From assembly GCA_951812305.1 (NCBI GenBank), contig CATOSB010000001.1:124001-188000 (forward strand): 64,000 nucleotides of DNA. Direction: 5' to 3'. The notes below the pieces were generated by a model, which saw nothing but the letters and a program-made list of their open reading frames with translations, had not been told where the DNA came from and did no database searches. Of the stretch, positions 26,545-35,742 are shown piece by piece; position 1 is the first letter of the stretch, and each line of letters begins with the position of its first letter. Source of the DNA: an uncultured Paracoccaceae bacterium. GTDB lineage: Bacteria; Pseudomonadota; Alphaproteobacteria; Rhodobacterales; Rhodobacteraceae. The translations under genes and the position numbers were made by a program.

Positions 26545-28068
26545 CTACGCCATCCCCACCGGCACACGCTCCGGTCCGATATCGTCAGGCCGTCGATGAA
26601 TAAATTCCGTAAGCTCCGCCTGCATCCCGGCGGCTTCAGGCAGATCAAACAAGTTCTGCATCTCGTTCGGGTCTTCGGCCAGATTATACATCTCGCCCGC
26701 TCCAGAGATCAGATCGACCGTAAGCTTTGCATCCTTCGTCCGCACCGTTCTGAGCGACAGCCGAACACCCGTCCGCCCAGACAGCAAATCCCATTCATTC
26801 ATCGCGAAATCCCGGGTGGCTTCGCCCTCGATCAATGGCCGCAAACTTTCGCCATGCTGGTCAAGCTGCGCCTCCGCGCCGCCGTAGTCAAAAAACGTTG
26901 GGCCCAGATCAATCGTCGAGACAGGCTCCTCCACCACCTTGCCGACCGGCACACCGGGGCCGCGCACGATCATCGGCACCCTGAGCAGACCCTCATAGTG
27001 CATCGGGCCTTTCAGGATCAGCCCGTGATCGCCGAGCCAATCGCCATGATCGCTGATGTAGATCACAATCGTATTCTCATCCAATCCCGCCTCCTCCAAC
27101 GCAATCAGGATGCGACCTACATTGTGGTCAATCAGTGCGATTTGCCCATAGGTGTTGGCGATGATCTCGCGCAATTTCTCATCCGTTTGCTCCGGGATCC
27201 GGCTGTAGGCCTTCCGGATCTCCGCGCCTTCCTTTGGCCCTGATGGTTCATTGGTCAGCACGGGTTTATGCCACCACGGCCGCCCTTCGAACGACCGCTT
27301 GCGATCCTCCGGCAGATCCACCTCCTCGGGCGGATGCAAGCGCGACCATGGTTCTGGCGCGTCAAACGGGTGATGCGGGTCGGGGAAGGACACCCAGGCA
27401 CAGAACGGATCGTCGTGATCGGAATGCTTGAGCCACTCAATTGTGCGATCTGCCGTCCATGTCGAATTGTGCCACGCCACCGGCAGCTTCGAATGCCATG
27501 TCTGCGCCGCGCCCTTGGTGTCGCCGCCATTCTCCCACATGGCTTTGATTTTCTCATCGCCGCGCCCATCAGCGTGAAACCAGCGCTCATAATGTTGCCC
27601 AAAGGGCGGCTTTTCCGGCGCCCACCAGTTATGACCGATCAACATCATCTCGACGTGGTTGAACCCCATGTAAGGCCCGAACCAATCCGCGCCATATTGA
27701 TCCGACGACTTCACGCATTCCGGCGTTCCGGTGGGTTCAAACGTGTGATAAGTTGAAAAATGCGCCTTGCCGAAATAGGCGGTGTCATAATCGGCAGATG
27801 CCATCGCCCCGGCAAACCCCTTTTCGCCAATCTCCGGGTCCAGATCGATGCCGTTGTCATGCACGCCATGCGTTCGGCACAACTGCCCGGTCAGTATCGA
27901 GGCGCGCGCGGGCTGGCACACCACCGTGGGCGTGATGCAGTTGGAAAACCGCGTACCGTCTGCCGCCAGTTGGTCCAGATGCGGTGTTTTGATCTTGCGC
28001 CCCTCGAACCCAAAGCAGTCGGCGCGATGCTGGTCAGCGGAAATCAGAAGGATATTCGGTCGGCTCAT
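26545..28068 (-). CDS. Sulfatase (alkaline-phosphatase superfamily, Cys-type)
   Basis: Starting from the ATG at 28068 that overlaps the tctA stop as ATGA, the product has 507 residues. It has the N-terminal metal site NILLISADQHRADCFG, the sulfatase signature VVCQPARASILTGQ in which Cys of C-x-P-x-R would be matured to formylglycine, and YISDHGDWLGDHG for the second metal site. It lacks a signal peptide, so it probably acts in the cytoplasm on an imported sulfate ester. Phosphonate or phosphate ester hydrolysis is a family alternative. It is the last gene of tctC-tctB-tctA-sulfatase. Confidence 0.9.
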   Translation of the reverse strand: MSRPNILLISADQHRADCFGFEGRKIKTPHLDQLAADGTRFSNCITPTVVCQPARASILTGQLCRTHGVHDNGIDLDPEIGEKGFAGAMASADYDTAYFGKAHFSTYHTFEPTGTPECVKSSDQYGADWFGPYMGFNHVEMMLIGHNWWAPEKPPFGQHYERWFHADGRGDEKIKAMWENGGDTKGAAQTWHSKLPVAWHNSTWTADRTIEWLKHSDHDDPFCAWVSFPDPHHPFDAPEPWSRLHPPEEVDLPEDRKRSFEGRPWWHKPVLTNEPSGPKEGAEIRKAYSRIPEQTDEKLREIIANTYGQIALIDHNVGRILIALEEAGLDENTIVIYISDHGDWLGDHGLILKGPMHYEGLLRVPMIVRGPGVPVGKVVEEPVSTIDLGPTFFDYGGAEAQLDQHGESLRPLIEGEATRDFAMNEWDLLSGRTGVRLSLRTVRTKDAKLTVDLISGAGEMYNLAEDPNEMQNLFDLPEAAGMQAELTEFIHRRPDDIGPERVPVGMA

Positions 28069-29648
28069 TTGGTCTTCCACAAGTTATAGGTGACGATCGC
28101 GATCGCCAGCAAAATGAATGTCAGCGCGATGGGCGAGTTGATCAGGAAAAACGGGTCGGCGCCGGTTGCGGCAAAGGCCTGCCGCGCGGTGGCTTCCAGA
28201 TTGCCGCCAAGGATGAAGGCGATGACAAACGGCAAGGGCGACATGCCCACACGGCGCATGAAATAGCCCAGAAACCCGAAGGCGATGGTGATCCAGACAG
28301 CGACCAGCGCGGTCTCCTGCACGTAAATCGCCGTCAGCGTCAGCAGCAGAACGATGGGCAGCAGCCGTTCTTTCGGCACCCGCGCCATGATGCCGACCGT
28401 GCGCATGAACACGCCGCCGATGGTCCAGTTCAGGGCATTTGCGACGAACATCGACACGAAAAGGCCGAATGCCAGAACCAGTTCAAGGTTGACGCCCTCG
28501 CCCTCTACCCCGCCTTCCAACCGAAACACTGCCGGCCCCGGATTGAACCCGCCGATGGAATCCATCGCAAGGATCAGGAACACCGCTGCGGCATTGCCCG
28601 GAATGCCCAGGCTCAAGACCGGGATCAGGTTCGCGCCCGACACGGACGAGTTCGCCGCCTCCGTCGCCGCGATGCCTTCGGGTACGCCTGAGCCAAGCGG
28701 CGCCTCCCCGCGTCGCTGCGCCCGCGCCTTGGCGGACGTGTAGCCAATGGTCGCCGCAAGCGTGCTGCCCACCCCCGGCAACGCTCCGATGGCCGTCCCG
28801 ATCATGGCAGAACGTGCAATGATTGGCGACAGGCCTTTGATCAGCGGCCAACCGAGACGCCCACTGCCTTCACTCGCGGAATGTGTGGCCGATGCGCCTG
28901 AACCCCTGTTGCGGCGGAGGTCCTCCAGCGACCGGAACACTTCTCCAAGGATCAAAACCCCCAGCACGGCGGCAGCAATCGGAATACCTTCTGCCAGCGC
29001 CTGATTGCCCATCGTCAGGCGCGGATAGAAATCCTCCCCCGTCGCGATCATCGCCGCCAAAAGCCCCAGCCCCATCGAGATGATCCCCTTGCCCACCGAT
29101 CCGCCGATCACGCTTGCGATGAAAGCCAGCGACAGAATCAACAGCCCGGTCTTTTCCGGCAAGTCCAGATACGCCTCGACGAGGATCGCCAGAAACGGCG
29201 CACACACCACCAGCACAATGTCTGAAAACGTATCACCCGACGCAGAGGAGAAATGCGCCACGCGCAGTGCCTTGCGCGCCTCGCCCCGTTCCGCCATCGG
29301 GAATCCATCCAACGCTGTCATATACGCATCCGGAGTCCCCGGCGTGTTGAACAAAATCGCGGGCACCGCCCCGCCCACGGTCGCGCCCTTCATGATGCCG
29401 ATCAGGCAGCCCAGAACCGGTAGAAACGCATCATCGTTGAACCCGAAGATCGAGATCAGGATCGGCAGCGAGATCGCCATCGCCATCGGCCCCGCCAGCC
29501 CCGGTGTGGCTCCGACGACGATCCCCAACAAGAACCCGAACAGGATCATCAGGATCGTAATCGGGATGCCCACGCCCAGAACTGTAAACGCCGGATCGGC
29601 GAGAAACACCGCCTGCACACCCAACCAGAGATGATCAAGCATCCCCAT
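28065..29648 (-). CDS. tctA: Tripartite tricarboxylate transporter, large permease TctA
   Basis: The 527-residue product has about 11-12 membrane helices and the TctA motifs GATPGLAGPMAMAI and FNTPGTPDAYMTALDG in the first half and GVPEGIAATEAANSSV in the second. It is the large membrane subunit of a substrate-binding-protein-dependent secondary transporter for carboxylates. Its start overlaps the tctB stop (TGATG) and its stop overlaps the sulfatase start, so transport and hydrolysis are translationally coupled. Confidence 0.95.
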   Translation of the reverse strand: MGMLDHLWLGVQAVFLADPAFTVLGVGIPITILMILFGFLLGIVVGATPGLAGPMAMAISLPILISIFGFNDDAFLPVLGCLIGIMKGATVGGAVPAILFNTPGTPDAYMTALDGFPMAERGEARKALRVAHFSSASGDTFSDIVLVVCAPFLAILVEAYLDLPEKTGLLILSLAFIASVIGGSVGKGIISMGLGLLAAMIATGEDFYPRLTMGNQALAEGIPIAAAVLGVLILGEVFRSLEDLRRNRGSGASATHSASEGSGRLGWPLIKGLSPIIARSAMIGTAIGALPGVGSTLAATIGYTSAKARAQRRGEAPLGSGVPEGIAATEAANSSVSGANLIPVLSLGIPGNAAAVFLILAMDSIGGFNPGPAVFRLEGGVEGEGVNLELVLAFGLFVSMFVANALNWTIGGVFMRTVGIMARVPKERLLPIVLLLTLTAIYVQETALVAVWITIAFGFLGYFMRRVGMSPLPFVIAFILGGNLEATARQAFAATGADPFFLINSPIALTFILLAIAIVTYNLWKTK

Positions 29649-30211
29649 CAGACGTCCCCATTGGGCGGCAGCAACAAATCGTCAAATGGCAGGTCATAGA
29701 TTAACGCGATGAACAGCGTCGCCAACAACGCCACCACCCAGTCGCTTGCCCTGAACTGCCCCCGCACAAGCGAGGTCAAACCGCCCACCATCAGCGTGCC
29801 GCCGATAAGATACCCCAGATACTTCCACGGGATCGTCGCGCGTAACGGGCGGTAACCCTCTTCTGTAACCGATGCCGCTAGCGGTCCCGCCCAACGCATC
29901 ACGGCAATCGACACCGCGAACAAAGCGATCAGCCCGACAACCCAGATCACGTTCTTCTGGCTTAATCGCGGCGCATCTTTGCCGGGCTTCCACCCCGCCA
30001 GAACCGCCCCGATCAGCAACACCACCCCGGCCACCGTCGGCCCCAGCGCATCGCCTATCGACCAGCGCCGCCGCACCTTCTCGGCAATCCCGCTGCCGGT
30101 ATCCAGCGGCGCCCAGATGAAAATGATCACCAGTGCCAGAGCCAAAAAGAAGAGGCCGAGCCAACGGTCGCTTGTCATAAAACGCCCCATCGGCCCGGCC
30201 CCTGTCGTCAT
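29648..30211 (-). CDS. tctB: Tripartite tricarboxylate transporter, small permease TctB
   Basis: The 187-residue protein has four hydrophobic segments (about 17-34, 54-73, 84-104, 128-175 containing two) as in TctB subunits, which are poorly conserved and are recognised mainly by size and position. It lies between tctC (nine-base gap) and tctA (overlap). ATG codons at residues 8 and 12 are also possible starts. Confidence 0.85.
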   Translation of the reverse strand: MTTGAGPMGRFMTSDRWLGLFFLALALVIIFIWAPLDTGSGIAEKVRRRWSIGDALGPTVAGVVLLIGAVLAGWKPGKDAPRLSQKNVIWVVGLIALFAVSIAVMRWAGPLAASVTEEGYRPLRATIPWKYLGYLIGGTLMVGGLTSLVRGQFRASDWVVALLATLFIALIYDLPFDDLLLPPNGDV

Positions 30212-30220
30212 CGTTTCAGT

Positions 30221-31165
30221 TTACTGCGCGGCTTCCATCAACGCACCTGCGTCGTCAAAGCCCATCTGCACCAGCATATCCAGCGATTCACCCTGGATGA
30301 CGGTTGCCCCGCCAAAGGCCTTTATCAACAGGCCGGATGGCTTGCCGCTCAACGCCGATTCGCCAATCGCATCCGCCAGTGCCGCGCGCGCATCGTCGGG
30401 CAGGCTCGCCGGGGCGACCAGCACGAAATACCCGTCGGAATTGAATTCGACACCCAGATCGGCCAGCGTCGGCGCGTCCGGGGTCTGGTTCAGCGGCACA
30501 GACAGGGCTGATGCCAGATTGACCAGATCACCTGCCTCGACACCTTTGGCCTGAATACCGGCCATAAAACCAACATCCATGTCACCCGCCGTCACGCCGT
30601 TCATCACGGCCTTGCCGCCGCGAACCTGAACGATGTTGAATTCCACACCCTGAGCTTCGCCTAACAGAAACGCCAGATCGGACAGCTTCGGGCTCATCGT
30701 GCCGAACCGGATGTCTTCACCCGCCTTGGCGGCCGCAATCACGTCTTCCATCGTGTTCCAGCCTTTATCGGCTTTGGCGACAATACCCATTTGGAATCCG
30801 GCGGTGGTGGTCAGTGGCGTGAAATCAGCAGGCGACAGCCCGGCGTCTTTCGCCGCGGCAGAATTATAGCCCAGTGTTTCCGTCACAACCATTGCAATCG
30901 CCGTGCCGTCCGCTGGCATGTCCTTCAATGCCATCAGCGCGTTGACACCGCCCTTGCCCGTCACCTGCTCTGGAATCACTTCCCAGCCGTTGTTGGCCTG
31001 CAGATCCTCCGCAATCATCCGCGCCTGCGTGTCGGCACCGCCACCGGCGGCAAAAGCGATGATCAATTTGATTGGCCCCGAAGGTTTCCAGTCCATCGCA
31101 CCGGCAACACTTGCCGACAACGCTATACCATGCGCCGCAACCGCGCCGGTCAGAATCTTTTTCAT
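30221..31165 (-). CDS. tctC: Tripartite tricarboxylate transporter substrate-binding protein TctC
   Basis: The 314-residue product has a signal peptide (MKKILTGAVAAHGIALSASVAGA) and the TctC/BugD features AFAAGGGADTQARM near residue 40 and GTMSPKLSDLAFLLGE in the middle. It would bind the imported carboxylate (or a sulfated carboxylate) in the periplasm and present it to TctAB. It is first in the operon, facing the divergent marR gene over an 83-base spacer. Confidence 0.93.
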   Translation of the reverse strand: MKKILTGAVAAHGIALSASVAGAMDWKPSGPIKLIIAFAAGGGADTQARMIAEDLQANNGWEVIPEQVTGKGGVNALMALKDMPADGTAIAMVVTETLGYNSAAAKDAGLSPADFTPLTTTAGFQMGIVAKADKGWNTMEDVIAAAKAGEDIRFGTMSPKLSDLAFLLGEAQGVEFNIVQVRGGKAVMNGVTAGDMDVGFMAGIQAKGVEAGDLVNLASALSVPLNQTPDAPTLADLGVEFNSDGYFVLVAPASLPDDARAALADAIGESALSGKPSGLLIKAFGGATVIQGESLDMLVQMGFDDAGALMEAAQ

Positions 31166-31212
31166 AACATCCTCCCTGGATCAAAGATCCGCACCAATGA
31201 GCCACATTTTAG

Positions 31213-31224
31213 TTGACGGGTCAA
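31213..31224. promoter_or_regulatory. TTGAC-GG-GTCAA palindrome, candidate MarR operator between tctC and marR
   Basis: TTGACGGGTCAA is a perfect inverted repeat with a two-base spacer, in the 83-base divergent spacer. Each arm is also a -35-like TTGAC on its own strand, so a bound MarR dimer would block both promoters. A second palindrome, GGATCAAAGATCC, lies at about 31173-31185 closer to tctC. No experimental support; placement and symmetry are the evidence. Confidence 0.45.
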
Positions 31225-31248
31225 GCGTTTTGGGAAAAGCTGCCTTTC

Positions 31249-31725
31249 ATGTCTGATCCATTGGAAAACACAACCACACCAGAGGCATTGCAGCTTGCAA
31301 ACTTCCTGACCTATCGAATGGCGCGCGTGCAGGCGAAGCTGAACGCCCAAGGCGCGCGGTTGCTGCGGGAAGTCGCGGGCCTGACTCTGACCCAATGGCG
31401 CATCATCTTTCTGGTCGCGCGGGCGGATGACACGCGCTCTTCGGAAATCACCCGTGCGTTTGAAATCGACAAGGGCCTGCTCAGCCGCAACCTGAAGACC
31501 CTGATTGCAGACGGACTCATCAAATCCCGCACAGACGAAACCGACCACCGCGCCCATAATCTGACGCTGACCGATGAGGGCCGCCGCCTGTTCGAAGAAA
31601 CGTTGCCCCACATGCAAAAGCGGCAGGCCGGCTTGCGCACGGCGCTGACAGAACAGGAGCTGACGACTTTCCAAACCGCGCTCAACAAACTGGAATCCGC
31701 CCTGGATACGGAGCCCGGCACATGA
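31249..31725 (+). CDS. MarR-family transcriptional regulator
   Basis: From the ATG at 31249 the product has 158 residues. It carries the winged helix around residues 45-115 with LTLTQWRIIFLVARADDTRSS, FEIDKGLLSRNLKTL (recognition helix) and DETDHRAHNLTLTDEGRRLFEE (wing). MarR proteins are ligand-responsive repressors of adjacent genes. It overlaps the next sulfatase by four bases and faces the tct operon, so it probably controls both arms. Confidence 0.93.
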   Translation: MSDPLENTTTPEALQLANFLTYRMARVQAKLNAQGARLLREVAGLTLTQWRIIFLVARADDTRSSEITRAFEIDKGLLSRNLKTLIADGLIKSRTDETDHRAHNLTLTDEGRRLFEETLPHMQKRQAGLRTALTEQELTTFQTALNKLESALDTEPGT

Positions 31726-33149
31726 CCCACCCTAATCTTCTGGTTATCATGTCCGATGAGCACCAATCGCGTGCAATGGGCTGCGCCGGGCATCCGTTTG
31801 TGCAGACCCCGAACCTCGACGCGCTGGCGGCACGCGGCACCCGTTTCACCAACGCCTATACGCCAAGCCCGATTTGCGTCCCCGCCCGCGCTGCCTTTGC
31901 CACCGGCAAATACCCACACCAGATCGGCAACTGGGACAATGCCATGCCCTATACCGGCGAAACGCCCGGCTGGGGCCACGCGCTGCAGGATGCGGGTGTC
32001 TGCGTCGAATCTATCGGCAAGCTACATTACAGGCGCGATGACGATCCTTCGGGGTTTGACCGCCAACACCTCCCGATGCATGTGGTTGACGGCATTGGCA
32101 TGGTCTGGGGCTCGATCCGGCGCGAAGATGAGCGCATGTCCCGTGACGGTCGGATGCTGGGCGGCCATGTCGGTCCCGGCACAAGTAAATACACCGACTA
32201 TGACGCAGCGGTGACAGAGCGCTGTGCCGCTTGGCTGAAGGATCACGCCAAACATGAAAAGCCCTGGTGCCTGTTTGTCGGCCTCGTCGCCCCACATTTC
32301 CCACTTGTCGTGCCGCAGGAATTCTTTGACCTGTACCCGCCCGGCTCGTTGCTCGAGCCTAAATTGACGCTTGCCAGTGGATATGAGCGCCACCCCTGGC
32401 TCGAAAAGCAAAATGCGTTGATGGATTCCGAAGGCAATTTTGAAAGTCCCGAAGAACGGCTGGCTGCCCTATCCGCCTATTACGGCTTGTGCAGCTGGAT
32501 GGATCAAAATGTCGGGCAGATCCTCGCGGCTCTCGACGCCAACGGGCTGACCGACACCACCACAATCGTCTACACATCCGATCACGGTGACAATGTCGGC
32601 GCTCGTGGTCTTTGGGGAAAATCCAACTTTTACGAGGAAAGCGTCGCGGTTCCAATGATCATGGCCGGGCCCGGGGTCGACACGGGAACGGTCGACACAC
32701 CCGTCGACCTCCTCGACCTGTCCGCCACCATCGTGGACCATTTCGGCACCGAAATCGACACCCAGGGTAAGCCTTTAACCGAGATCGCCGCCGCGCCGGA
32801 AGATGCCGAACGCCCGATATTCTCCGAATACCACGCCGTTGGCGCTGTCTCCGGCGGTTTCATGCTGCGCAAGGGGCGCTGGAAACTGATCGAATATGTC
32901 GGCTTTGAACCCGAACTTTTCGACCTGCAATCCGACCCCGAGGAAACCAACGACCTTTCCGCCGACCCGGCCCATGCCGCCACACTCTCCGACATGAAAT
33001 CCGCCATGCGTGAAATCTGCGATCCGGAAGAAGTTAACGCCCGCGCCTTCGCCGATCAGGATGCGTTGATCGAAAGCTTCGGCGGGCGCGAGGCTGCATT
33101 CAAACTTGGCACGCCGGGCGCCACGCCGCCACCATCGGTATCCCCATGA
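31722..33149 (+). CDS. Second sulfatase (Cys-type), choline-sulfatase-like
   Basis: The 475-residue product begins NLLVIMSDEHQSRAMGCAG (metal site), has the signature ICVPARAAFATGKYPHQ with the Cys to be converted to formylglycine, and YTSDHGDNVGARGLWGKSN for the metal and sulfate site. No signal peptide is seen, so it is expected in the cytoplasm. It is only distantly similar to the sulfatase at 26545-28068, so the two probably have different substrates. Start and stop both overlap neighbours by four bases. Confidence 0.9.
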   Translation: MTHPNLLVIMSDEHQSRAMGCAGHPFVQTPNLDALAARGTRFTNAYTPSPICVPARAAFATGKYPHQIGNWDNAMPYTGETPGWGHALQDAGVCVESIGKLHYRRDDDPSGFDRQHLPMHVVDGIGMVWGSIRREDERMSRDGRMLGGHVGPGTSKYTDYDAAVTERCAAWLKDHAKHEKPWCLFVGLVAPHFPLVVPQEFFDLYPPGSLLEPKLTLASGYERHPWLEKQNALMDSEGNFESPEERLAALSAYYGLCSWMDQNVGQILAALDANGLTDTTTIVYTSDHGDNVGARGLWGKSNFYEESVAVPMIMAGPGVDTGTVDTPVDLLDLSATIVDHFGTEIDTQGKPLTEIAAAPEDAERPIFSEYHAVGAVSGGFMLRKGRWKLIEYVGFEPELFDLQSDPEETNDLSADPAHAATLSDMKSAMREICDPEEVNARAFADQDALIESFGGREAAFKLGTPGATPPPSVSP

Positions 33150-33994
33150 AACTCACCATTCTGGGCAGCGGCTCTCCCGAAGCACATGTGCGCCGCGCGT
33201 CCTCCGGCTATCTCCTCGAAATCGGCAACCAGCGCGTCCTGTTTGATTGCGGCGGCGGCGTGTTCGACCGGCTGGTGCAGGCGGGCTACAAGCTATCGGA
33301 CATCGATCTGATCTTCTTCAGCCACCTGCATTCCGACCATTTTGCCGATTACGGGCGCCTCGTGCACGCGGCATGGGACGAGGCCGTTCATGACTTCGCT
33401 GTCTTTGGCCCCGATCCCATCGAGCATATCACCAACCGGCTGTTCGGCGACGACGGCGTCTTCGCCCACGACCTTCGTGCGCGCACGGAATTCCCGCCAA
33501 GCCAGCAGATCTGGGTCGACCGCGGCGGCACACTGCCCCGACCGTGGCCGAACCCGAATGTAACCAACATCGCGCCGGGGTTCACCTATGCCGGCGACGG
33601 TTGGACACTGGAAGCGTTCGAAGTGCCGCATATGCAACCTGCGCTGATGTGCATGGGGTTCAAGATTACCGCGGGCGGCAAGACCTTCGTCTATTCCGGT
33701 GATGCTGGCATCTGCGACGCGCTGACTGAGGCACAGCAGGGCGCAGACCTGCTTTTGCATTGGTGCTATCGCCTTGATGGCGAACAGGTGCACCCCGCCG
33801 TCGATGAGTTGTCACCCACCCCCGGAGACATCGCGCGGGTCGCAGCAAATTCCGGTGTCAAACGTCTGCTGATCACCCATTTCCGCGCCCATATGGACAC
33901 CGACGACGCGCATTCCGGCGCGCTGGCGGCGATGGCCCGCCATTTCCGTGGCGATGCCCGGATCGTCGAGGATCTCGACGTTTACGACATCTGA
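33146..33994 (+). CDS. MBL-fold metallo-hydrolase (RNase Z-like group)
   Basis: The 282-residue product has MKLTILGSGSPEAH at the start, FFSHLHSDHFADYGRL (the HxHxDH zinc motif), FVYSGDAG and LLITHFRAHMD near the end. It resembles the RNase Z/ElaC-type group used in many accessory hydrolases for lactone, ester or sulfate ester substrates. It is third in marR-sulfatase-MBL, so its natural substrate is probably a product or precursor in the same sulfate-ester pathway. Confidence 0.9.
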   Translation: MKLTILGSGSPEAHVRRASSGYLLEIGNQRVLFDCGGGVFDRLVQAGYKLSDIDLIFFSHLHSDHFADYGRLVHAAWDEAVHDFAVFGPDPIEHITNRLFGDDGVFAHDLRARTEFPPSQQIWVDRGGTLPRPWPNPNVTNIAPGFTYAGDGWTLEAFEVPHMQPALMCMGFKITAGGKTFVYSGDAGICDALTEAQQGADLLLHWCYRLDGEQVHPAVDELSPTPGDIARVAANSGVKRLLITHFRAHMDTDDAHSGALAAMARHFRGDARIVEDLDVYDI

Positions 33995-34041
33995 AAGGAC
34001 GCGAGGTCGGCATTGTGAAAATCACTTTTGGTCTTAAGCGC

Positions 34042-34136
34042 TCGCCAGCCCGTGGGGCCTCTCACACATTGCCAAAGCAATGTTTTGCCAGCAGTGCATT
34101 GCATGGTGATGCATTGCACGAGAAGCGGGCAGGCGA
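34042..34136 (+). repeat. Structured intergenic repeat, copy B (full form)
   Basis: Outer arms TCGCCAGCCCG (34042-34052) and CGGGCAGGCGA (34126-34136) pair with one A-A mismatch. Inside are hairpin 1, ACATTGC/GCAATGT with loop CAAA (34066-34083), and hairpin 2, GTGCATTGCAT/ATGCATTGCAC with loop GGTG (34094-34119, one T-T mismatch). The linker before hairpin 2 (TGCCAGCAGTGCATTGC) matches copy A at 60176. It lies just after the metallo-hydrolase gene. Confidence 0.75.
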
Positions 34137-34544
34137 TCGCGCGGCGCCTGCGGCTTGAGTCCGCGCGAAGGGCGCAGGTCTGTGGCGTTCGCCTCAGGCC
34201 AAACTCCCATTCAATTCGCCCAATCTCTCGATTCTGTCACTCCGGGGTGAATCACGATCCTGTATTCCATTGATCCGAATGAAAGTCCGTGCGCGGTTTT
34301 GTTGCTGTCCTCGCGATGCACCGGAAGCGACCACTCCATCGCCCAATCCAGTCCTTTCATCAACTCATTGTAATTTCATGCTAATTCAGGACATTCCTAC
34401 ACAACCACAACATCTGGTAGACTTATCCACAGCGTCCACTTCATATTGACCATCGTGCTACAATTTGTTTACACTTCGCGCATCGGGGAAGTCTGTTGAT
34501 TATGTGCGCTGCCAAGCACCTGACAACAGAAGTGGTTGGGTCAG
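34137..34544. other. Non-coding 0.4 kb, AT-richer, with one DnaA-box-like sequence
   Basis: No credible gene is seen here. TTATCCACA at 34423-34431 is a perfect DnaA box, but it stands alone. The stretch presumably holds the promoter of the 34545 gene. Nothing else recognisable was found. Confidence 0.5.
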
Positions 34545-35654
34545 ATGCACAGGCCATCGGATCAGGACAAGTCTAGCACGTCCGCGCCTGACGCGGCCGA
34601 TAACGTTGTGCGCATCAATCGGATCGAGGCACCTTCAAAAATCCGCATCGTTCCGCTCGGGCGGGAAACCATCACAATAACACCCGCCGCGCAGCCGACA
34701 GAACTTCCGGCCCACGAAGATGATGCGCTTAGCAAGTACCAGAAAATTGCCCGACCAGCGCCTGCCAACCGGCGCGTATCACGACTGGCCAAGCTCGGGC
34801 TTATGGCTGCCGGATTGGGCGGCGTTCTCGCCTTTCTTCTTTACCCGTCGGCCCCCGACGTGGATCGCAGCAAATCGGCAGCCGCGGAGGACAAACCAAC
34901 CAAGCGCCCCATCGTCCGCTCTCCGGAGTTCATATTTGAGCCCACCGACGTGGTCCCGACCCGCGCCACAACGACCCCCGAAACCGTCCCGGTCACAGAT
35001 CCCAAACCGACAATCGTAGAAGCGCCGCAACCAGTCGCACCGCCAGTGATCCACCCCGATCCCGCGAATGAACCGCCGGTTGTCGCAACTCCTGCCCCGA
35101 ACACTGCACCTGTGGATACGGCGCCAGAGGAACCTGAAGCCGCTGTCGTTTCCCCCGTGCCGGTGCCCGAAAATACCGGGTTGGAAATGGATATCGACGT
35201 CGCAGACGCACCCGATCCCGTGGCCACTCCAGCTTCACCAAAGCCCGCGGAAGATTTCGTCGCACTGCCCCTCGAAGAACCCGCGGAATCCGAGCCGGTT
35301 GTCACGCCAACAGCCGACACCGCCGCTGTGCAAGCGCCGGAAGACACAGAAATTGAAACGGTTCAGTCCACCGCACTTAACGCACCACCCGACACAACAG
35401 ATTGGGAATCCGGCCTCGTCACCGACATCGTTTCCGGCACGCTGGCAGCGTTGCGCGCCCCGGATCCAGAGTTCGCCGCCATCGCAACGATTGTGCGCGA
35501 CGCCCAAAGCAAGGGCGCAGGCACAGCCGAAATCACTGACCTTCTGAATGCGGCCCGAAAGAATGGCGAAATCGACATTCCCGCCGCATATCTCACCGAC
35601 GGCGGTACCATCGACCTGCCCGCCATTCTGTCGGCCATGAATGAGGCCGGATGA
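34545..35654 (+). CDS. Single-pass membrane protein with long Pro/Glu/Ala-rich periplasmic region, unknown
   Basis: The ATG at 34545 gives 369 residues; a TTG three codons earlier is less likely. A cytoplasmic N-terminus of about 85 residues, including SKYQKIARPAPANRRVSRL, is followed by a single membrane helix (about 86-106). Then comes a low-complexity region of roughly 190 residues dominated by Pro, Glu, Ala, Thr and Val, and a folded C-terminal segment (about 295-369) with LVTDIVSGTLAALRAPDPEF. The layout suggests a protein spanning the envelope, perhaps to a cell-wall partner; the next gene encodes a LysM protein. I recognise no family. Confidence 0.7.
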   Translation: MHRPSDQDKSSTSAPDAADNVVRINRIEAPSKIRIVPLGRETITITPAAQPTELPAHEDDALSKYQKIARPAPANRRVSRLAKLGLMAAGLGGVLAFLLYPSAPDVDRSKSAAAEDKPTKRPIVRSPEFIFEPTDVVPTRATTTPETVPVTDPKPTIVEAPQPVAPPVIHPDPANEPPVVATPAPNTAPVDTAPEEPEAAVVSPVPVPENTGLEMDIDVADAPDPVATPASPKPAEDFVALPLEEPAESEPVVTPTADTAAVQAPEDTEIETVQSTALNAPPDTTDWESGLVTDIVSGTLAALRAPDPEFAAIATIVRDAQSKGAGTAEITDLLNAARKNGEIDIPAAYLTDGGTIDLPAILSAMNEAG

Positions 35655-35742
35655 TGCGTAAATTCGAAACTCATAGCAGTTCAAAAACAACCCGCACGAT
35701 ATCAGAGAATGCGGTGCAACTTTTTCTATCCAGGGGGAACCA

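Noticed and set aside
34423..34431. Perfect DnaA box TTATCCACA in a 0.4 kb AT-richer non-coding stretch, suggesting an origin
   Set aside because: Only one box is present, no cluster or unwinding element, and no dnaA, dnaN, parAB or hemE nearby.
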